DNA of 64,000 bases from Prevotella melaninogenica (GTDB lineage Bacteria > Bacteroidota > Bacteroidia > Bacteroidales > Bacteroidaceae), in the NCBI RefSeq assembly GCF_013267595.1, contig NZ_CP054010.1, positions 930,001 through 994,000 on the forward strand, written 5' to 3'. Within the stretch, counting starts at the first letter, position 1. Each line of letters starts with the position of its first letter. The position numbers were made by a program, and so were the translations under genes. Under the pieces are notes generated by a model. That model was given only the letters and a program-made list of their open reading frames with translations, was not told the origin of the DNA and ran no database searches. Of the stretch, positions 8,775 through 17,335 are shown in pieces.

Positions 8775-10520
8775 TTATTCCTCCTCTTCTTTTAATTGCC
8801 ATTTACTTACTTGCTCTTGCGTTTCCGTCATATTGCGGTACAGAGAACAGTCTTTCATCAGTTCTTGGTGTGTTCCTTTTGACACAACCTGCCCTTTGTC
8901 CATCACAACAATACGCTCCATATCCTGAATAGTATTGAGACGGTGAGCAATGGTAATGACGGTCTTGTTGCGCTGCAATTCATCAAGAGCTTCTTGGATT
9001 AGTTTCTCATTCTCTCCGTCCAATGCGGCAGTGGCTTCATCGAGAATAATTATTGGAGAGTCTTTGAGCAACATTCGAGCAATGGAAATACGCTGTTTTT
9101 CTCCGCCAGAGAATTTTATGCCGGCTTCGCCTGCCAGCGTATCATAACCATTCGGCAAGCCCATGATAAAATCATGAATACGGGCACGCTCTGCTGCCAT
9201 TTCCACTTCCTTTTGTGTGGCGGTAGGTCTTCCAATACAAATATTGTCCCGAATACTTGTGTTAAAGAGAAAAACCTCCTGCTGTACCATCGAAAAATAA
9301 TCAGCGATATTACGTTCGGAGAATTCCATAATATTCTCTCCTCCCAGTCGGATAGTCCCTGTTTGGGGGTGCCAGAACCCCATCATCAAACTTGCCAGCG
9401 TGGTTTTTCCCGACCCTGACTCGCCGACGATAGCAGTATGGCTTCCTCTCGGAAATTGAAGACATACATCTTTCAGCGCATTGTCTTTCTTGTTTGGATA
9501 GGAGAATGTAACATGCTCGAAACAAACATCCGTCTGTGTCGTATCTGTTTTCTTGTCCGCTGTTTCCTTTGTCTGTACCTCTGTAATGGACTGTACTTTT
9601 GCCAACGACTGACCATAGATGATTCGGAAATGTTGGAATGTAGCCAACTTAGCAAAGGAGGACGAGAACAATCCGCCCAATATCAAGGCAAGGATAAAAC
9701 GAGCTACAGTTAATTCGCCCGAACTCATCATCCATAGTCCAATAAGAGTCATTACCACGATACCACCTTCCAAGAACATCGTTATCAATGTCATGGGAAC
9801 GGTAACGCTAAACATGCTCCGCTTTACCCAACGGATGTAGTCGCGCATACCACCAAGTACCTGTTCCGTTCTGTTTTCCTCGTTACTGAAGACTTTGATT
9901 ACCGATATGGTAGCCACATATTCCAAAAGGTCTTCCGACATTTTTTGCGTACTTTCCATAAAGTGTTGAAAGCTCTTTCCCCAAAGTGTTTTGACAGCCA
10001 TTTGCAGAAGAAATGCCACAGGCAAAAGAGAAATGAGCGACAGCCCCAAACGCCAGTCTAACACCATAATGATTACCCAGAGTAAGACTGGAAAAAGCGT
10101 AGCCGAAAGGATTTCGGGTAATCCATGTGCTAAATAAATTTCAATTTGTTCCACATCGTGGTTAATAATATTCACCAAGTCGCCAACTTTCCGTTCTTGA
10201 AAGAAACCGAGCGGCAAGCGTTGCAAATGACTTATGATACGCAACCTCAATCGTGTAAGGGCATTGTAAGCCGACCGGTGTGCGCGCCAAATCGAGGTTC
10301 CATAGAATACGCCTCGAAGCATTGCGAATAGTATCATTATTCCTCCAATACCCCAAACTATTATGGGAGGGAGCGTGCCATTTATCAACTTGTCCACAGC
10401 CCACACTACAAGCAGTATAGGGAGTGTGCCTAAAATAAGGTGCAATATAACCACAGCATTGGAGAGCAGGCTACGGCTCTCCCGTTCCTCATCAAGGGGT
10501 CTGACTTTTTGTTTATCCAT
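8775..10520 (-). CDS. ABC transporter permease/ATPase, first half-transporter
   Basis: A 581-residue half-transporter, upstream partner of the next leftward gene. An upstream in-frame ATG (10565) exists but lies upstream of the -7 element at 10548-10556, so ATG 10520 (MDKQKVRPLDEERE) is preferred. Membrane helices occupy about 20-300. The ATPase has Walker A GESGSGKTT, signature FSGGEKQRISIARML, Walker B IIILDEATAALD and the switch IAHRLNTI. The C-terminus KQELKEEEE-like tail encodes the Shine-Dalgarno of the following gene, so the two are translationally coupled. It is divergent from the TonB receptor and shares its GGGTTATTT upstream element, supporting one regulon. Confidence 0.9.
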   Translation of the reverse strand: MDKQKVRPLDEERESRSLLSNAVVILHLILGTLPILLVVWAVDKLINGTLPPIIVWGIGGIMILFAMLRGVFYGTSIWRAHRSAYNALTRLRLRIISHLQRLPLGFFQERKVGDLVNIINHDVEQIEIYLAHGLPEILSATLFPVLLWVIIMVLDWRLGLSLISLLPVAFLLQMAVKTLWGKSFQHFMESTQKMSEDLLEYVATISVIKVFSNEENRTEQVLGGMRDYIRWVKRSMFSVTVPMTLITMFLEGGIVVMTLIGLWMMSSGELTVARFILALILGGLFSSSFAKLATFQHFRIIYGQSLAKVQSITEVQTKETADKKTDTTQTDVCFEHVTFSYPNKKDNALKDVCLQFPRGSHTAIVGESGSGKTTLASLMMGFWHPQTGTIRLGGENIMEFSERNIADYFSMVQQEVFLFNTSIRDNICIGRPTATQKEVEMAAERARIHDFIMGLPNGYDTLAGEAGIKFSGGEKQRISIARMLLKDSPIIILDEATAALDGENEKLIQEALDELQRNKTVITIAHRLNTIQDMERIVVMDKGQVVSKGTHQELMKDCSLYRNMTETQEQVSKWQLKEEEE

Positions 10521-10547
10521 ATATGTGTCGTTTTGATCTTTTCTGCT

Positions 10548-10583
10548 GCAAAAGTACGGCAACAAACAGGGATAAAATAACCC
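10548..10583 (-). promoter_or_regulatory. Promoter of the ABC operon with GGGTTATTT element
   Basis: On the minus strand the -7 element is TACTTTTGC (10548-10556). Exactly 18 nt upstream of it lies GGGTTATTT (10575-10583), within GGGTTATTTTATCCC, which has an inverted GGG/CCC character. The divergent TonB-receptor promoter has the same 9-mer at the same spacing, so this is a likely binding site for a shared activator, most simply the AraC protein encoded at 14424-15404. Confidence 0.6.
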
Positions 10584-10658
10584 CGATAAGCATTATACTG
10601 CCCCAAAACAACAATTTGCTCGCATATAAACACAATAGGGGTATAAGCGTGGATAATA

Positions 10659-10694
10659 GGGTTATTTATTTGCTTGGCAGGTAAGTATCTTTGC
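10659..10694 (+). promoter_or_regulatory. Promoter of the TonB receptor operon with GGGTTATTT element
   Basis: GGGTTATTT (10659-10667), an 18-nt gap, then the -7 element TATCTTTGC (10686-10694). The start codon of the receptor follows at 10720, so the leader is short. It mirrors the ABC-operon promoter on the other strand. Confidence 0.6.
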
Positions 10695-10719
10695 ACAGAA
10701 TCTCACAAACAAATATGAT

Positions 10720-13095
10720 ATGTCAATCAGCTCAATAGTCCATTTATACAAAAGAATGCTCATTGTCGGCTTTCTATCGTTGTGGTCTTTTCCTATGTTT
10801 GCACAACTGCAACCAACAGAAATAAAAGTTATTGATGCAGAAAATGGGAACAGTATAGAATTTGCCACCGTACAATGGAAAGGTTTGAATGCTCCAACGT
10901 ACACGAATAGTACGACTACAAACAGGAAAGGTATTGCAAAACTAAGTGCATCAAGTAATCAAAAACTTATGCTTATGGTAAGTTATGTCGGTTATCAGAC
11001 CATTACCGATACGATTACTGCAAATGGGAAGCGTTATACCATAAGACTACTCCCGGAATCAACAGAGCTGGCAGATGTAGTCGTAGTAGGAAAAACAAGA
11101 GCACAAATACTCAGAGAGTCGCCTGAAGCAGTTTCTGTAATAAATGCGAAAGAACTTCAAGGCAGATCTATTTCGTTAGAAACCGTTTTGAATAAAACCA
11201 TAGGTTTGAAAGTCGGACAGACCGGTGGCTTGGGGAGCAGTTCGAGAATTATTGTTCATGGATTGGAAGGAAACCGCATTCAAATCTTATGGGACGGAAT
11301 ACCAATGAGTACTTCTGACGGGGCTTTTTCTCTTGATGAAATTCCGATAGACATTATAGAAAGAATAGAAGTCTATAAGAGTATCATACCCGCCCGTTTC
11401 GGATGTGATGGATTGGGGGGAGCCGTCAATATCGTTACTAAAGAGTTTAGTACGGATTATTTAGATGCCTCGTATGAATTCGGATCTTACCAAACACACA
11501 AAGGAAGTGTCTTCTCTCGCAAGAATTTTCCAAAGAGTGGCATTCTACTCGGTGCGGGAGGTTATTATACATCTGCAAAGAATGACTACTCTTTCAGAGT
11601 TCCCGAGAGAGAAAATCTGTTAGTAAGACGTGACCACGACCATTTTCGTTCGTATATGTTGAAGGGAAAAATTGCTTTCACGAAACTTTGGCTCGATGAG
11701 ATTAGTACCGAGTTCGGGTATTACAATCGTTTCAATGAAATCCAAGGTATCTTAAAAAACATACAACATGCCGAAAACAAATCAGGAATGTTTATGTTGG
11801 AAAACAAATTGATAAAAAGCGGAATGCTGAACGACCGCCTTAACTTTGAGTCCCATTTCTCCCTTTCACATACAACAAACAATTTTGTGGATACGGCACG
11901 AGTTAATCACGATTTCGAAGGAAACATATATCCGAGTCCGAATGGACAGGGAGAAACAGGGGATGTTCCTCACAACTCGAATGACAAAGGATTGGAAATC
12001 AATGAACGTATCAATTTTGATTACAAGTTGTCCGCCAATCACAGTTTGAATCTGAACACACTTATTAACTACGCTAGAAGACAACCGAGCGACAACATTG
12101 CAAGTCAGCATGCAGGTTTTGTTATCGGAGGATTTCCCAGTAAAAAGACCAGTTTCATTTCGGGGTTGACTTGGGAGTCAAAACTCTTTGATAAGAAACT
12201 GACGAATATGCTTTCCGCAAAGTATTTCCACCTCCATTCCGAGATAGAAGATTTGACTTCATACGAGATGATTGAGGCTCCGAAGAAAAAGAACAATACG
12301 ACCTCACAAATAGGCTGGATAGAGGCTATAAAATACGAGCCCTTCAGAGGTTTTCACTTGAAAGCATCTTACCAGCGGGCAATACGCCTTCCCAATTCAC
12401 AAGAACTATTCGGTGATGGTATCATCACCTTTCCTGCAGCCGGATTGAGACCAGAGAAAAGCCACAACTTCAATCTGGGGTTCTTAATAGACAAAAATGA
12501 TGTCCTCGGATTATCGCGATTGCAGTTTGAAGTGAACAGCTTTTATATGCAGGTAAGCGATATGATAAAACTGATGAAACAACACATGGCAGCCGGATAT
12601 GTAAACGCAGAAAAGGTACATATTAAAGGTATAGAAACCGAAATAAAATTGGACATATCGCCAACGGTCTATGCCTACGGAAATCTAACTTATCAGGATG
12701 TGCGTGATGTCTTGAACTATTTACCCGGTACCCAAGCCCCCAATCCGACAAAAGGATTGCGACTACCGAACATTCCCTATTTGTTCGCCAACTTCGGGGC
12801 GGAGTATCACAGCAACCGATTATTCAAGAATTGGTATGTCAAGGCTTTCTGGGACGGCAAATTTACTGAGGAGTTCTTCTACTTCTGGGAACTTACCGAA
12901 TTACAGAAACGACGTATTCCCCGCAGTTTCGTCAATGACATAGGGCTATTGTTGACCTACAAAAGCAAATATTCCGTAGCCTTGGAATGCCATAATATAA
13001 TGAACAAAGAAGTTTGGGACCAATTCCGCCAACCATTGGCAGGACGGACACTTCACCTCAAATTCAGATATGTCTTCTCAAAAGGAATTTTCTAA
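10720..13095 (+). CDS. TonB-dependent outer-membrane receptor (probable iron-chelate)
   Basis: A 791-residue TonB-dependent receptor. A signal peptide (about 1-29, ending PMFAQ) is followed by a carboxypeptidase-D regulatory-like domain (about 33-112, with FATVQWKGL and MVSYVGYQTITDT), a plug domain (about 115-230: LADVVVVGKTR, LQGRSISLETVLNKTIGLKVGQTGGLGSS, IPIDIIERIEVYKSIIPARFG, LGGAVNIVTK) and a 22-strand-type barrel to the C-terminal Phe. It lacks a SusD partner, so it is of the siderophore/cobalamin type and not a polysaccharide-utilisation receptor. The DUF4374 lipoprotein follows 18 nt later. The gene order resembles the XusA-XusB xenosiderophore system of Bacteroides; substrate is inferred. 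Confidence 0.9.
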   Translation: MSISSIVHLYKRMLIVGFLSLWSFPMFAQLQPTEIKVIDAENGNSIEFATVQWKGLNAPTYTNSTTTNRKGIAKLSASSNQKLMLMVSYVGYQTITDTITANGKRYTIRLLPESTELADVVVVGKTRAQILRESPEAVSVINAKELQGRSISLETVLNKTIGLKVGQTGGLGSSSRIIVHGLEGNRIQILWDGIPMSTSDGAFSLDEIPIDIIERIEVYKSIIPARFGCDGLGGAVNIVTKEFSTDYLDASYEFGSYQTHKGSVFSRKNFPKSGILLGAGGYYTSAKNDYSFRVPERENLLVRRDHDHFRSYMLKGKIAFTKLWLDEISTEFGYYNRFNEIQGILKNIQHAENKSGMFMLENKLIKSGMLNDRLNFESHFSLSHTTNNFVDTARVNHDFEGNIYPSPNGQGETGDVPHNSNDKGLEINERINFDYKLSANHSLNLNTLINYARRQPSDNIASQHAGFVIGGFPSKKTSFISGLTWESKLFDKKLTNMLSAKYFHLHSEIEDLTSYEMIEAPKKKNNTTSQIGWIEAIKYEPFRGFHLKASYQRAIRLPNSQELFGDGIITFPAAGLRPEKSHNFNLGFLIDKNDVLGLSRLQFEVNSFYMQVSDMIKLMKQHMAAGYVNAEKVHIKGIETEIKLDISPTVYAYGNLTYQDVRDVLNYLPGTQAPNPTKGLRLPNIPYLFANFGAEYHSNRLFKNWYVKAFWDGKFTEEFFYFWELTELQKRRIPRSFVNDIGLLLTYKSKYSVALECHNIMNKEVWDQFRQPLAGRTLHLKFRYVFSKGIF

Positions 13096-13113
13096 TTTAA
13101 CAAATATAAAAAG

Positions 13114-14295
13114 ATGAATACAACTATTTTCAATCGTATAGCTTTTTCTGCTATGCTGGTCGGCTTCATAGGGCTGACATCTTGTAACAAAAATGATGAA
13201 CCTACGCCTACTCCTCAAGAGGTTCAGCAACATTTCACCTTTGTGCATTATGTGGACAAAAGTGCTTATGTAGGGACATTCAGTGATTTGACTCCTCAAG
13301 CAACCGACAATAAGAAAGCATTTGAATTCGGGTTCGGTTGCTATCTCTTTGCTAAGGGTAATACAGTGCTTGTACCCGAAGGGAAATTCGGGGATAAGAT
13401 ACATAAGTTTACAAGAGGTGCCCATGGAGAACTGATAAAAGCAGGTACTATGACATTTGAACAGATGGCTCAACCCGGAGAAATTAACTTCGTTGATGAA
13501 CAGCGGGCATACGTTGCTTTGCACGGACGTGGAAAAATTGCGTTAATCAATACTTCAACATTGCAAAAGGAAGATGAAATTGACCTCTCGTCTTATGCGG
13601 TTCAAGACAACAATCCTGATCCCGGCTGTAATGTCATCCGTGATGGAAAGATGTATGTTGCCCTCAATCAGCTCAATTCGCCTCATACCTCCGTACCGGG
13701 TACTGGAGCAGAGGTAGCTATCATTGACCTCAAGACGAAAAAGACTGAAGTTATCAAAGATAACCGCACAAGTGTTGTAGGATTGTTCCGCCATTCTGAC
13801 GCATTCATAGACGAGCGAGGTGACATCTACTTTTACAGTGCGGGCAACAACTTCAATGTTGCCGATAAGGAAGGTTTCCTGCGTATCCGCAAAGGAAGCG
13901 ACAAATGGGATAGCAATTATCTGTTCAACCTATCGAAGACAACCATAAAAGGAATAGGTAAAACAGGGCAGTATATGATTAAGTCTTTCTATGCAGGTAA
14001 TGGTATTGTGTATAGTTGCGTGAAAGTAACGGATACAGAATTTGGAATACTCAAGAAAGACTTCCAACCTGTGAAAATCGACATTTGGAACAAAACCATC
14101 GAAAAACTTGATTTGCCAATGACCGACAGCAATGGCTCTTTTGCTATAACTCGCTACAAGGACTTCATCGTCTTTGGAATGATATGTAACAATGGTACGG
14201 GGTATTACACCTACAATACCAAGACAGGCGAATGCTCGCAAAAACCAATTGTTACTGCCATAGGAGTTCCTTCAAGTTTAGTCGCATTTGAGTAA
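13114..14295 (+). CDS. DUF4374 (XusB-like) surface lipoprotein
   Basis: A 393-residue lipoprotein (signal ending GLTSC, Cys about 25, then acidic NKNDEPTPT linker). The body has repeated beta-propeller-like blades (TFVHYVDKSAYVGTFSDL, GEINFVDEQRAYVALHGRGKIALINTSTL, DGKMYVALNQLN, GTGAEVAIIDLKTKKTE), typical of DUF4374 proteins. The family includes the surface siderophore-binding partner of TonB receptors in Bacteroides (XusB), as far as I recall. It is coupled with the upstream receptor. The role in binding an iron chelate at the cell surface is inferred from family and neighbours. Confidence 0.82.
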   Translation: MNTTIFNRIAFSAMLVGFIGLTSCNKNDEPTPTPQEVQQHFTFVHYVDKSAYVGTFSDLTPQATDNKKAFEFGFGCYLFAKGNTVLVPEGKFGDKIHKFTRGAHGELIKAGTMTFEQMAQPGEINFVDEQRAYVALHGRGKIALINTSTLQKEDEIDLSSYAVQDNNPDPGCNVIRDGKMYVALNQLNSPHTSVPGTGAEVAIIDLKTKKTEVIKDNRTSVVGLFRHSDAFIDERGDIYFYSAGNNFNVADKEGFLRIRKGSDKWDSNYLFNLSKTTIKGIGKTGQYMIKSFYAGNGIVYSCVKVTDTEFGILKKDFQPVKIDIWNKTIEKLDLPMTDSNGSFAITRYKDFIVFGMICNNGTGYYTYNTKTGECSQKPIVTAIGVPSSLVAFE

Positions 14296-14351
14296 ACTCT
14301 CATTAAAAACATTTCTCATGGAGCTATTGGTTCTTTTTTTTTGAGAGTAAT

Positions 14352-14389
14352 ACGGATAAAAACTTGCAATAATTCAAGTTTTTATCCGT
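14352..14389. repeat. Perfect 15-bp inverted repeat upstream of the AraC gene
   Basis: The arms ACGGATAAAAACTTG (14352-14366) and CAAGTTTTTATCCGT (14375-14389) are perfectly complementary with an 8-nt spacer. The repeat ends 9 nt before the -7 element of the AraC gene. It may be an autoregulatory operator. It may also be the terminator of the receptor/DUF4374 operon, since the right arm runs into GTTTGTTTG. Confidence 0.7.
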
Positions 14390-14398
14390 GTTTGTTTG

Positions 14399-14407
14399 TA
14401 ACTTTGC
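14399..14407 (+). promoter_or_regulatory. -7 element of the AraC-type regulator
   Basis: TAACTTTGC matches TAnnTTTGC, 17 nt before ATG 14424. This excludes the in-frame GTG at 14388, which lies upstream of the promoter, as the start. Confidence 0.6.
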
Positions 14408-14423
14408 AAAAAGACATGATAAA

Positions 14424-15404
14424 ATGACCATAGAATTTTGTGCAATCAATAAGCCTGAAGATTGGATGGAAATGGTTGCCGAACAATTTGGCACATCAGT
14501 AATAAACGATGGATTTACCATTCCTTCTTCTATTGGTAGTGGATTCTTCAAACAATATTATCCTCTGCCATGGCTAACATTGACTTATATCAGTTTCGTA
14601 GCATACGAGCCGATAACTATGATACGTCGCTCGGTAGAAAACTCGAAATGGATTCCTGTCATGTTCTATATCAATGAGCATAAACACGAGCAGATAATTG
14701 GAACAAGTACAAAAACGGTCGGAGTGGACACGCTCGATGGCATTTTCATGCCTTCAAGTAGCATCCCGACTGAGTGGAGTTTTCCTCCAAAGAAACGATA
14801 CGAAAATATTACACTGACTTTCAATAAGGATTGGATTGAAAAGATTGATGCAGCACATGAAACCTATATCGGTCGGCTTCTCCAATCGGACAAGGCTTTT
14901 TATTTGTTTGAGACCATTACACCTGCAATGCAACAGGTCTTGGATAACATTAAGTCTATAACTGAAATCGACAATCCTTTTTCAACGCTTCATTTGCATG
15001 GAAAAACTATGGAATTACTGACAATGTTCCTTGAAAAGCTCGAAAAACGTTCGGAAGTAAAATCTCTTGCCAACCTAAACTTGAATGATGTTGAATCAGT
15101 ATTCCGTGTTCGTCGCCAGATTCTTCAAAGTCTCAGTAATGTACCGAGTATTCCCGAATTGGCGCGTGAAGCCAATATGAGCAGTTCCAAATTACAAAAG
15201 TGCTTCAAGCAGGTTATTGGAAAAGCCATCGCAGAATATGCCCTATCCGAAAAGATGAAATGGGCAAAACGACTGCTTTCCACTCGCCTCTACTCGGTGT
15301 CAGAAGTAGGCTATAAAGTTGGATATACTAACCTCAGTCATTTCACAGAGGCTTTCTGCAAATATCACAGGATGAAACCTAAGCAATATCTTGATTCATT
15401 ATAA
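14424..15404 (+). CDS. AraC-family transcriptional regulator
   Basis: A 326-residue regulator. The C-terminal ~100 residues are a two-helix-turn-helix AraC/XylS domain (SIPELAREANMSSSKLQKCF, then SVSEVGYKVGYTNLSHFTEAF and the closing KPKQYL). The N-terminal ~220 residues probably sense a ligand but show no motif I can name. AraC proteins such as YbtA and PchR control siderophore uptake and are activated by the chelate, and here the gene sits beside a TonB receptor and YbtPQ-like ABC pair, so control of this island is likely. Its targets are probably the GGGTTATTT promoters at 10575-10583, 10659-10667 and 15434-15442. Confidence 0.88.
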   Translation: MTIEFCAINKPEDWMEMVAEQFGTSVINDGFTIPSSIGSGFFKQYYPLPWLTLTYISFVAYEPITMIRRSVENSKWIPVMFYINEHKHEQIIGTSTKTVGVDTLDGIFMPSSSIPTEWSFPPKKRYENITLTFNKDWIEKIDAAHETYIGRLLQSDKAFYLFETITPAMQQVLDNIKSITEIDNPFSTLHLHGKTMELLTMFLEKLEKRSEVKSLANLNLNDVESVFRVRRQILQSLSNVPSIPELAREANMSSSKLQKCFKQVIGKAIAEYALSEKMKWAKRLLSTRLYSVSEVGYKVGYTNLSHFTEAFCKYHRMKPKQYLDSL

Positions 15405-15433
15405 GTTTTACACAAATATTACTTGCATTTTGA

Positions 15434-15442
15434 GGGTTATTT
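15434..15442 (+). promoter_or_regulatory. Third GGGTTATTT element
   Basis: The same 9-mer found upstream of both divergent island promoters recurs here, in GGGTTATTTTGCCC, with an inverted GGG/CCC flank like the ABC-operon copy. It lies 46 nt before a short reading frame at 15488. The -7 element is weak (TTAGCCTGC), so it is probably the promoter of a gene that has since been lost. Confidence 0.45.
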
Positions 15443-15487
15443 TGCCCTAAACAATCTTTCGAACTTAGCCTGCAAAAACATCAGGCA

Positions 15488-15568
15488 ATGAAAATAACGA
15501 CATTTAAGTTTCATTTTTTTGCCAGAGTAACAATTTTATCATTGTCTTTTGGTATTTCTGTTTATTAT
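15488..15568 (+). pseudogene. Truncated N-terminus of a membrane protein
   Basis: An ATG at 15488 opens MKITTFKFHFFARV followed by a hydrophobic stretch (TILSLSFGISVYY), as in the first segment of an inner-membrane protein or signal anchor. After about 27 codons the sequence changes to an RteC-like frame. The most economical reading is that a gene once controlled by the GGGTTATTT site at 15434 was cut off by a recombination joining it to an rteC remnant. Confidence 0.4.
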
Positions 15569-15800
15569 TTAGTCGAACTCTTGTATGCTCTCGATACCTG
15601 CAATTGTATCAGTAATGGAGAAATTGGCACACACACTCTCTGAAATCTTCGGAGTGGAGATAAAGAACTGCTACAACGTATATATGAATATAAAGCATCG
15701 CAAAGATGACAGTCGCACTTATTTTCTTGACGAACTCCGTGAAAAAATCTATAAGCGGATGGTGGGGAGCGACCTGAAAGACGGCAAGTTCAAGAAGTAG
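15569..15800 (+). pseudogene. RteC C-terminal remnant, frameshifted
   Basis: In the 15488 frame LVELLYALDTCNCISNGEIG matches the RteC pattern ELIYAL...NNG. The frame then ends at 15643, while a second frame continues HTLSEIFGVEIKNCYNVYMN and then SRTYFLDELREKIYKRM to a stop at 15800, the typical RteC C-terminus. An indel in the CACACACAC run near 15628-15636 explains the shift. RteC regulates excision of CTnDOT-type conjugative transposons, so this marks an old mobile-element junction at the edge of the iron-uptake island. Confidence 0.72.
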
Positions 15801-15810
15801 TAAATCAAAA

Positions 15811-17001
15811 GAGGGTGTGTCAAAATGTCCACATCCTCTTTTTTATGCACAAAGCCCCGACTTTCTCAAGCCAGGGCTTTGCTATTTCCTAAAGTTTTTG
15901 TACCTTTAGGCATACAAAAAATCTCATTATGACAAAGGTACACTTTCGTTCTTACATACACAAGAAAATGATTCTTTTTCCTCAAAGAATCGATAAGGAT
16001 ATCGCAGAAGATGACCCTGTTCGTCTTTTAGACGCCTTGGTGGATAATCTTATGTTGGATAATGTCTACAAACTTTATAAGCCCAGTGGTCGCAAGCCTT
16101 ATCATCCACAAATGATGCTCAAGGTGATTCTTTACGCCTATATGAATAATATCTATTCCTGCCGTCGTATAGAGTCGCTTCTCAAGCGTGACATTCATTT
16201 CATCTATCTTGCAGGATATGAGCAGCCTGATTTTATTACCATCAATCGTTTTCGTAATCGCGTGAAAAAGGAAATCAACAATATATTCACACAAGTTGTA
16301 TTAGTACTTGCAGCCAAAGGTTTGATAACTACTTCCATAAAGAGCAGCGTCCACGCTACACACCTAACCCATTCAGTCCCGCAAGCCTTTATTATAATAA
16401 GGAACAGGATTTCTACGTCTGCCCTATGGGACAGCATATGAAGCGTATAGGTATGAAGCGTTCCCTAACCTCTAATGGATTCGTTACTTACAGCGTACGT
16501 TATCAGGCAGAACGCTGTGATGGTTGTCCCTTGAGAGGCTCATGTTTTAAGGCAAGAGGGAACAGAATTATAGAAGTAAACCACCAACTACAGCACTATA
16601 AACAAAAGGCACGGGAACTACTGACCTCGGAAGAAGGCATCAAGCATCAAGCACGAAGGTGCATAGAACCTGAAGCTGTTTTTGGACAAACAAAATATAA
16701 TAAAGCTTACAAGAGGTTTAGGCATTTTGGGAAAGACAAGGTCAATATGGACTTTGCCTTCTTCGCTATTGCCTTAACATAGGGAAAATGTGTAGAAAAA
16801 CCAATCTCAAGGAACTAAAAGCCGTTATGGAGCTACTTTTAGTCACCTTCAGATGCTTTATACAAGTTTATATAGGTTATTTAAAGCCCAATAAATCATT
16901 TTATATGAAATTAGCAGCATAGCTGCAGTAAATAACGAATTATGTGGTAGACAAGGTAAAGGAAGAATAAAAAGAGGATGTATCAATTTTGACACACCCT
17001 C
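15811..17001 (+). mobile_element. Decayed IS1182-type insertion sequence
   Basis: The terminal inverted repeats GAGGGTGTGTCAAAAT (15811-15826) and ATTTTGACACACCCTC (16986-17001) are perfect over 16 bp. No convincing target duplication is visible, since both flanks are A/T runs. At 1.19 kb it is shorter than a full element because the transposase has an internal deletion. A hairpin (AAAGCCCC/GGGGCTTT-like, about 15851-15884) sits at the 5' end. The ends match those of the MITE at 6874-7054. Confidence 0.82.
15929..16922 (+). pseudogene. IS1182-family transposase, internally deleted and frameshifted
   Basis: The N-terminal part (about 135 codons, with DPVRLLDALVDNL and GRKPYHPQMMLKVILYAYM, the DUF772-type start of IS1182 transposases) reads until about 16330. 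The frame then changes and resumes as RYTPNPFSP, YYNKEQDFYVCPMGQHM and the Cys-rich CDGCPLRGSC segment to 16782. The central portion that carries most of the DDE catalytic region is missing. A further 1-nt loss near 16770 pushes the last ~45 codons (FNIGKMCRKTN-like to LKPNKSFYMKLAA, ending 16922) into another frame. It cannot encode an active transposase. Confidence 0.82.
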
Positions 17002-17009
17002 TTTTTTTG

Positions 17010-17335
17010 AGTAGACGAGTGAACGAGTGGACAAGTAGACAAGTTAACGAGTTAATAGCGATAGGGGGGACTGAGACAGAGTATTAGAAGACAAAGTAAC
17101 AAAGGAACTTATACATTGAGGTTTGAACTTTGAACTTTAAACTTTATGATATGAACCTTTAATGACTACGAATTACGCTAATTACGCTAATGCTTATTGT
17201 AATGTAATTCGTGTCATTCGCGTAATTCGTAGTATCAAATCATAAAGTTCAATGTTCAAACCTCAAAGTTCAAAGGATAAAAAAAGTTCAAAACTCAAAG
17301 TTCAAAGTTCAAAGTTCGGAAGGGTCTTATACTTT
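17010..17335. repeat. Dispersed intergenic repeats, copy 1
   Basis: There is no gene. The stretch has GAGTAGACGAGTGAACGAG-type runs, then TTTGAACTTTGAACTT repeats, then ACTACGAATTACGC units facing each other (17165-17180 and 17215-17233), and AAAGTTCAAA runs up to the following gene. The same units recur at 20690-21030 and 27430-27590. They look like a non-coding dispersed repeat family. Confidence 0.8.

Noticed and set aside
14388..14423. GTG 14388 as start of the AraC gene
   Set aside because: It lies upstream of the -7 element, so those codons would not be transcribed from that promoter.
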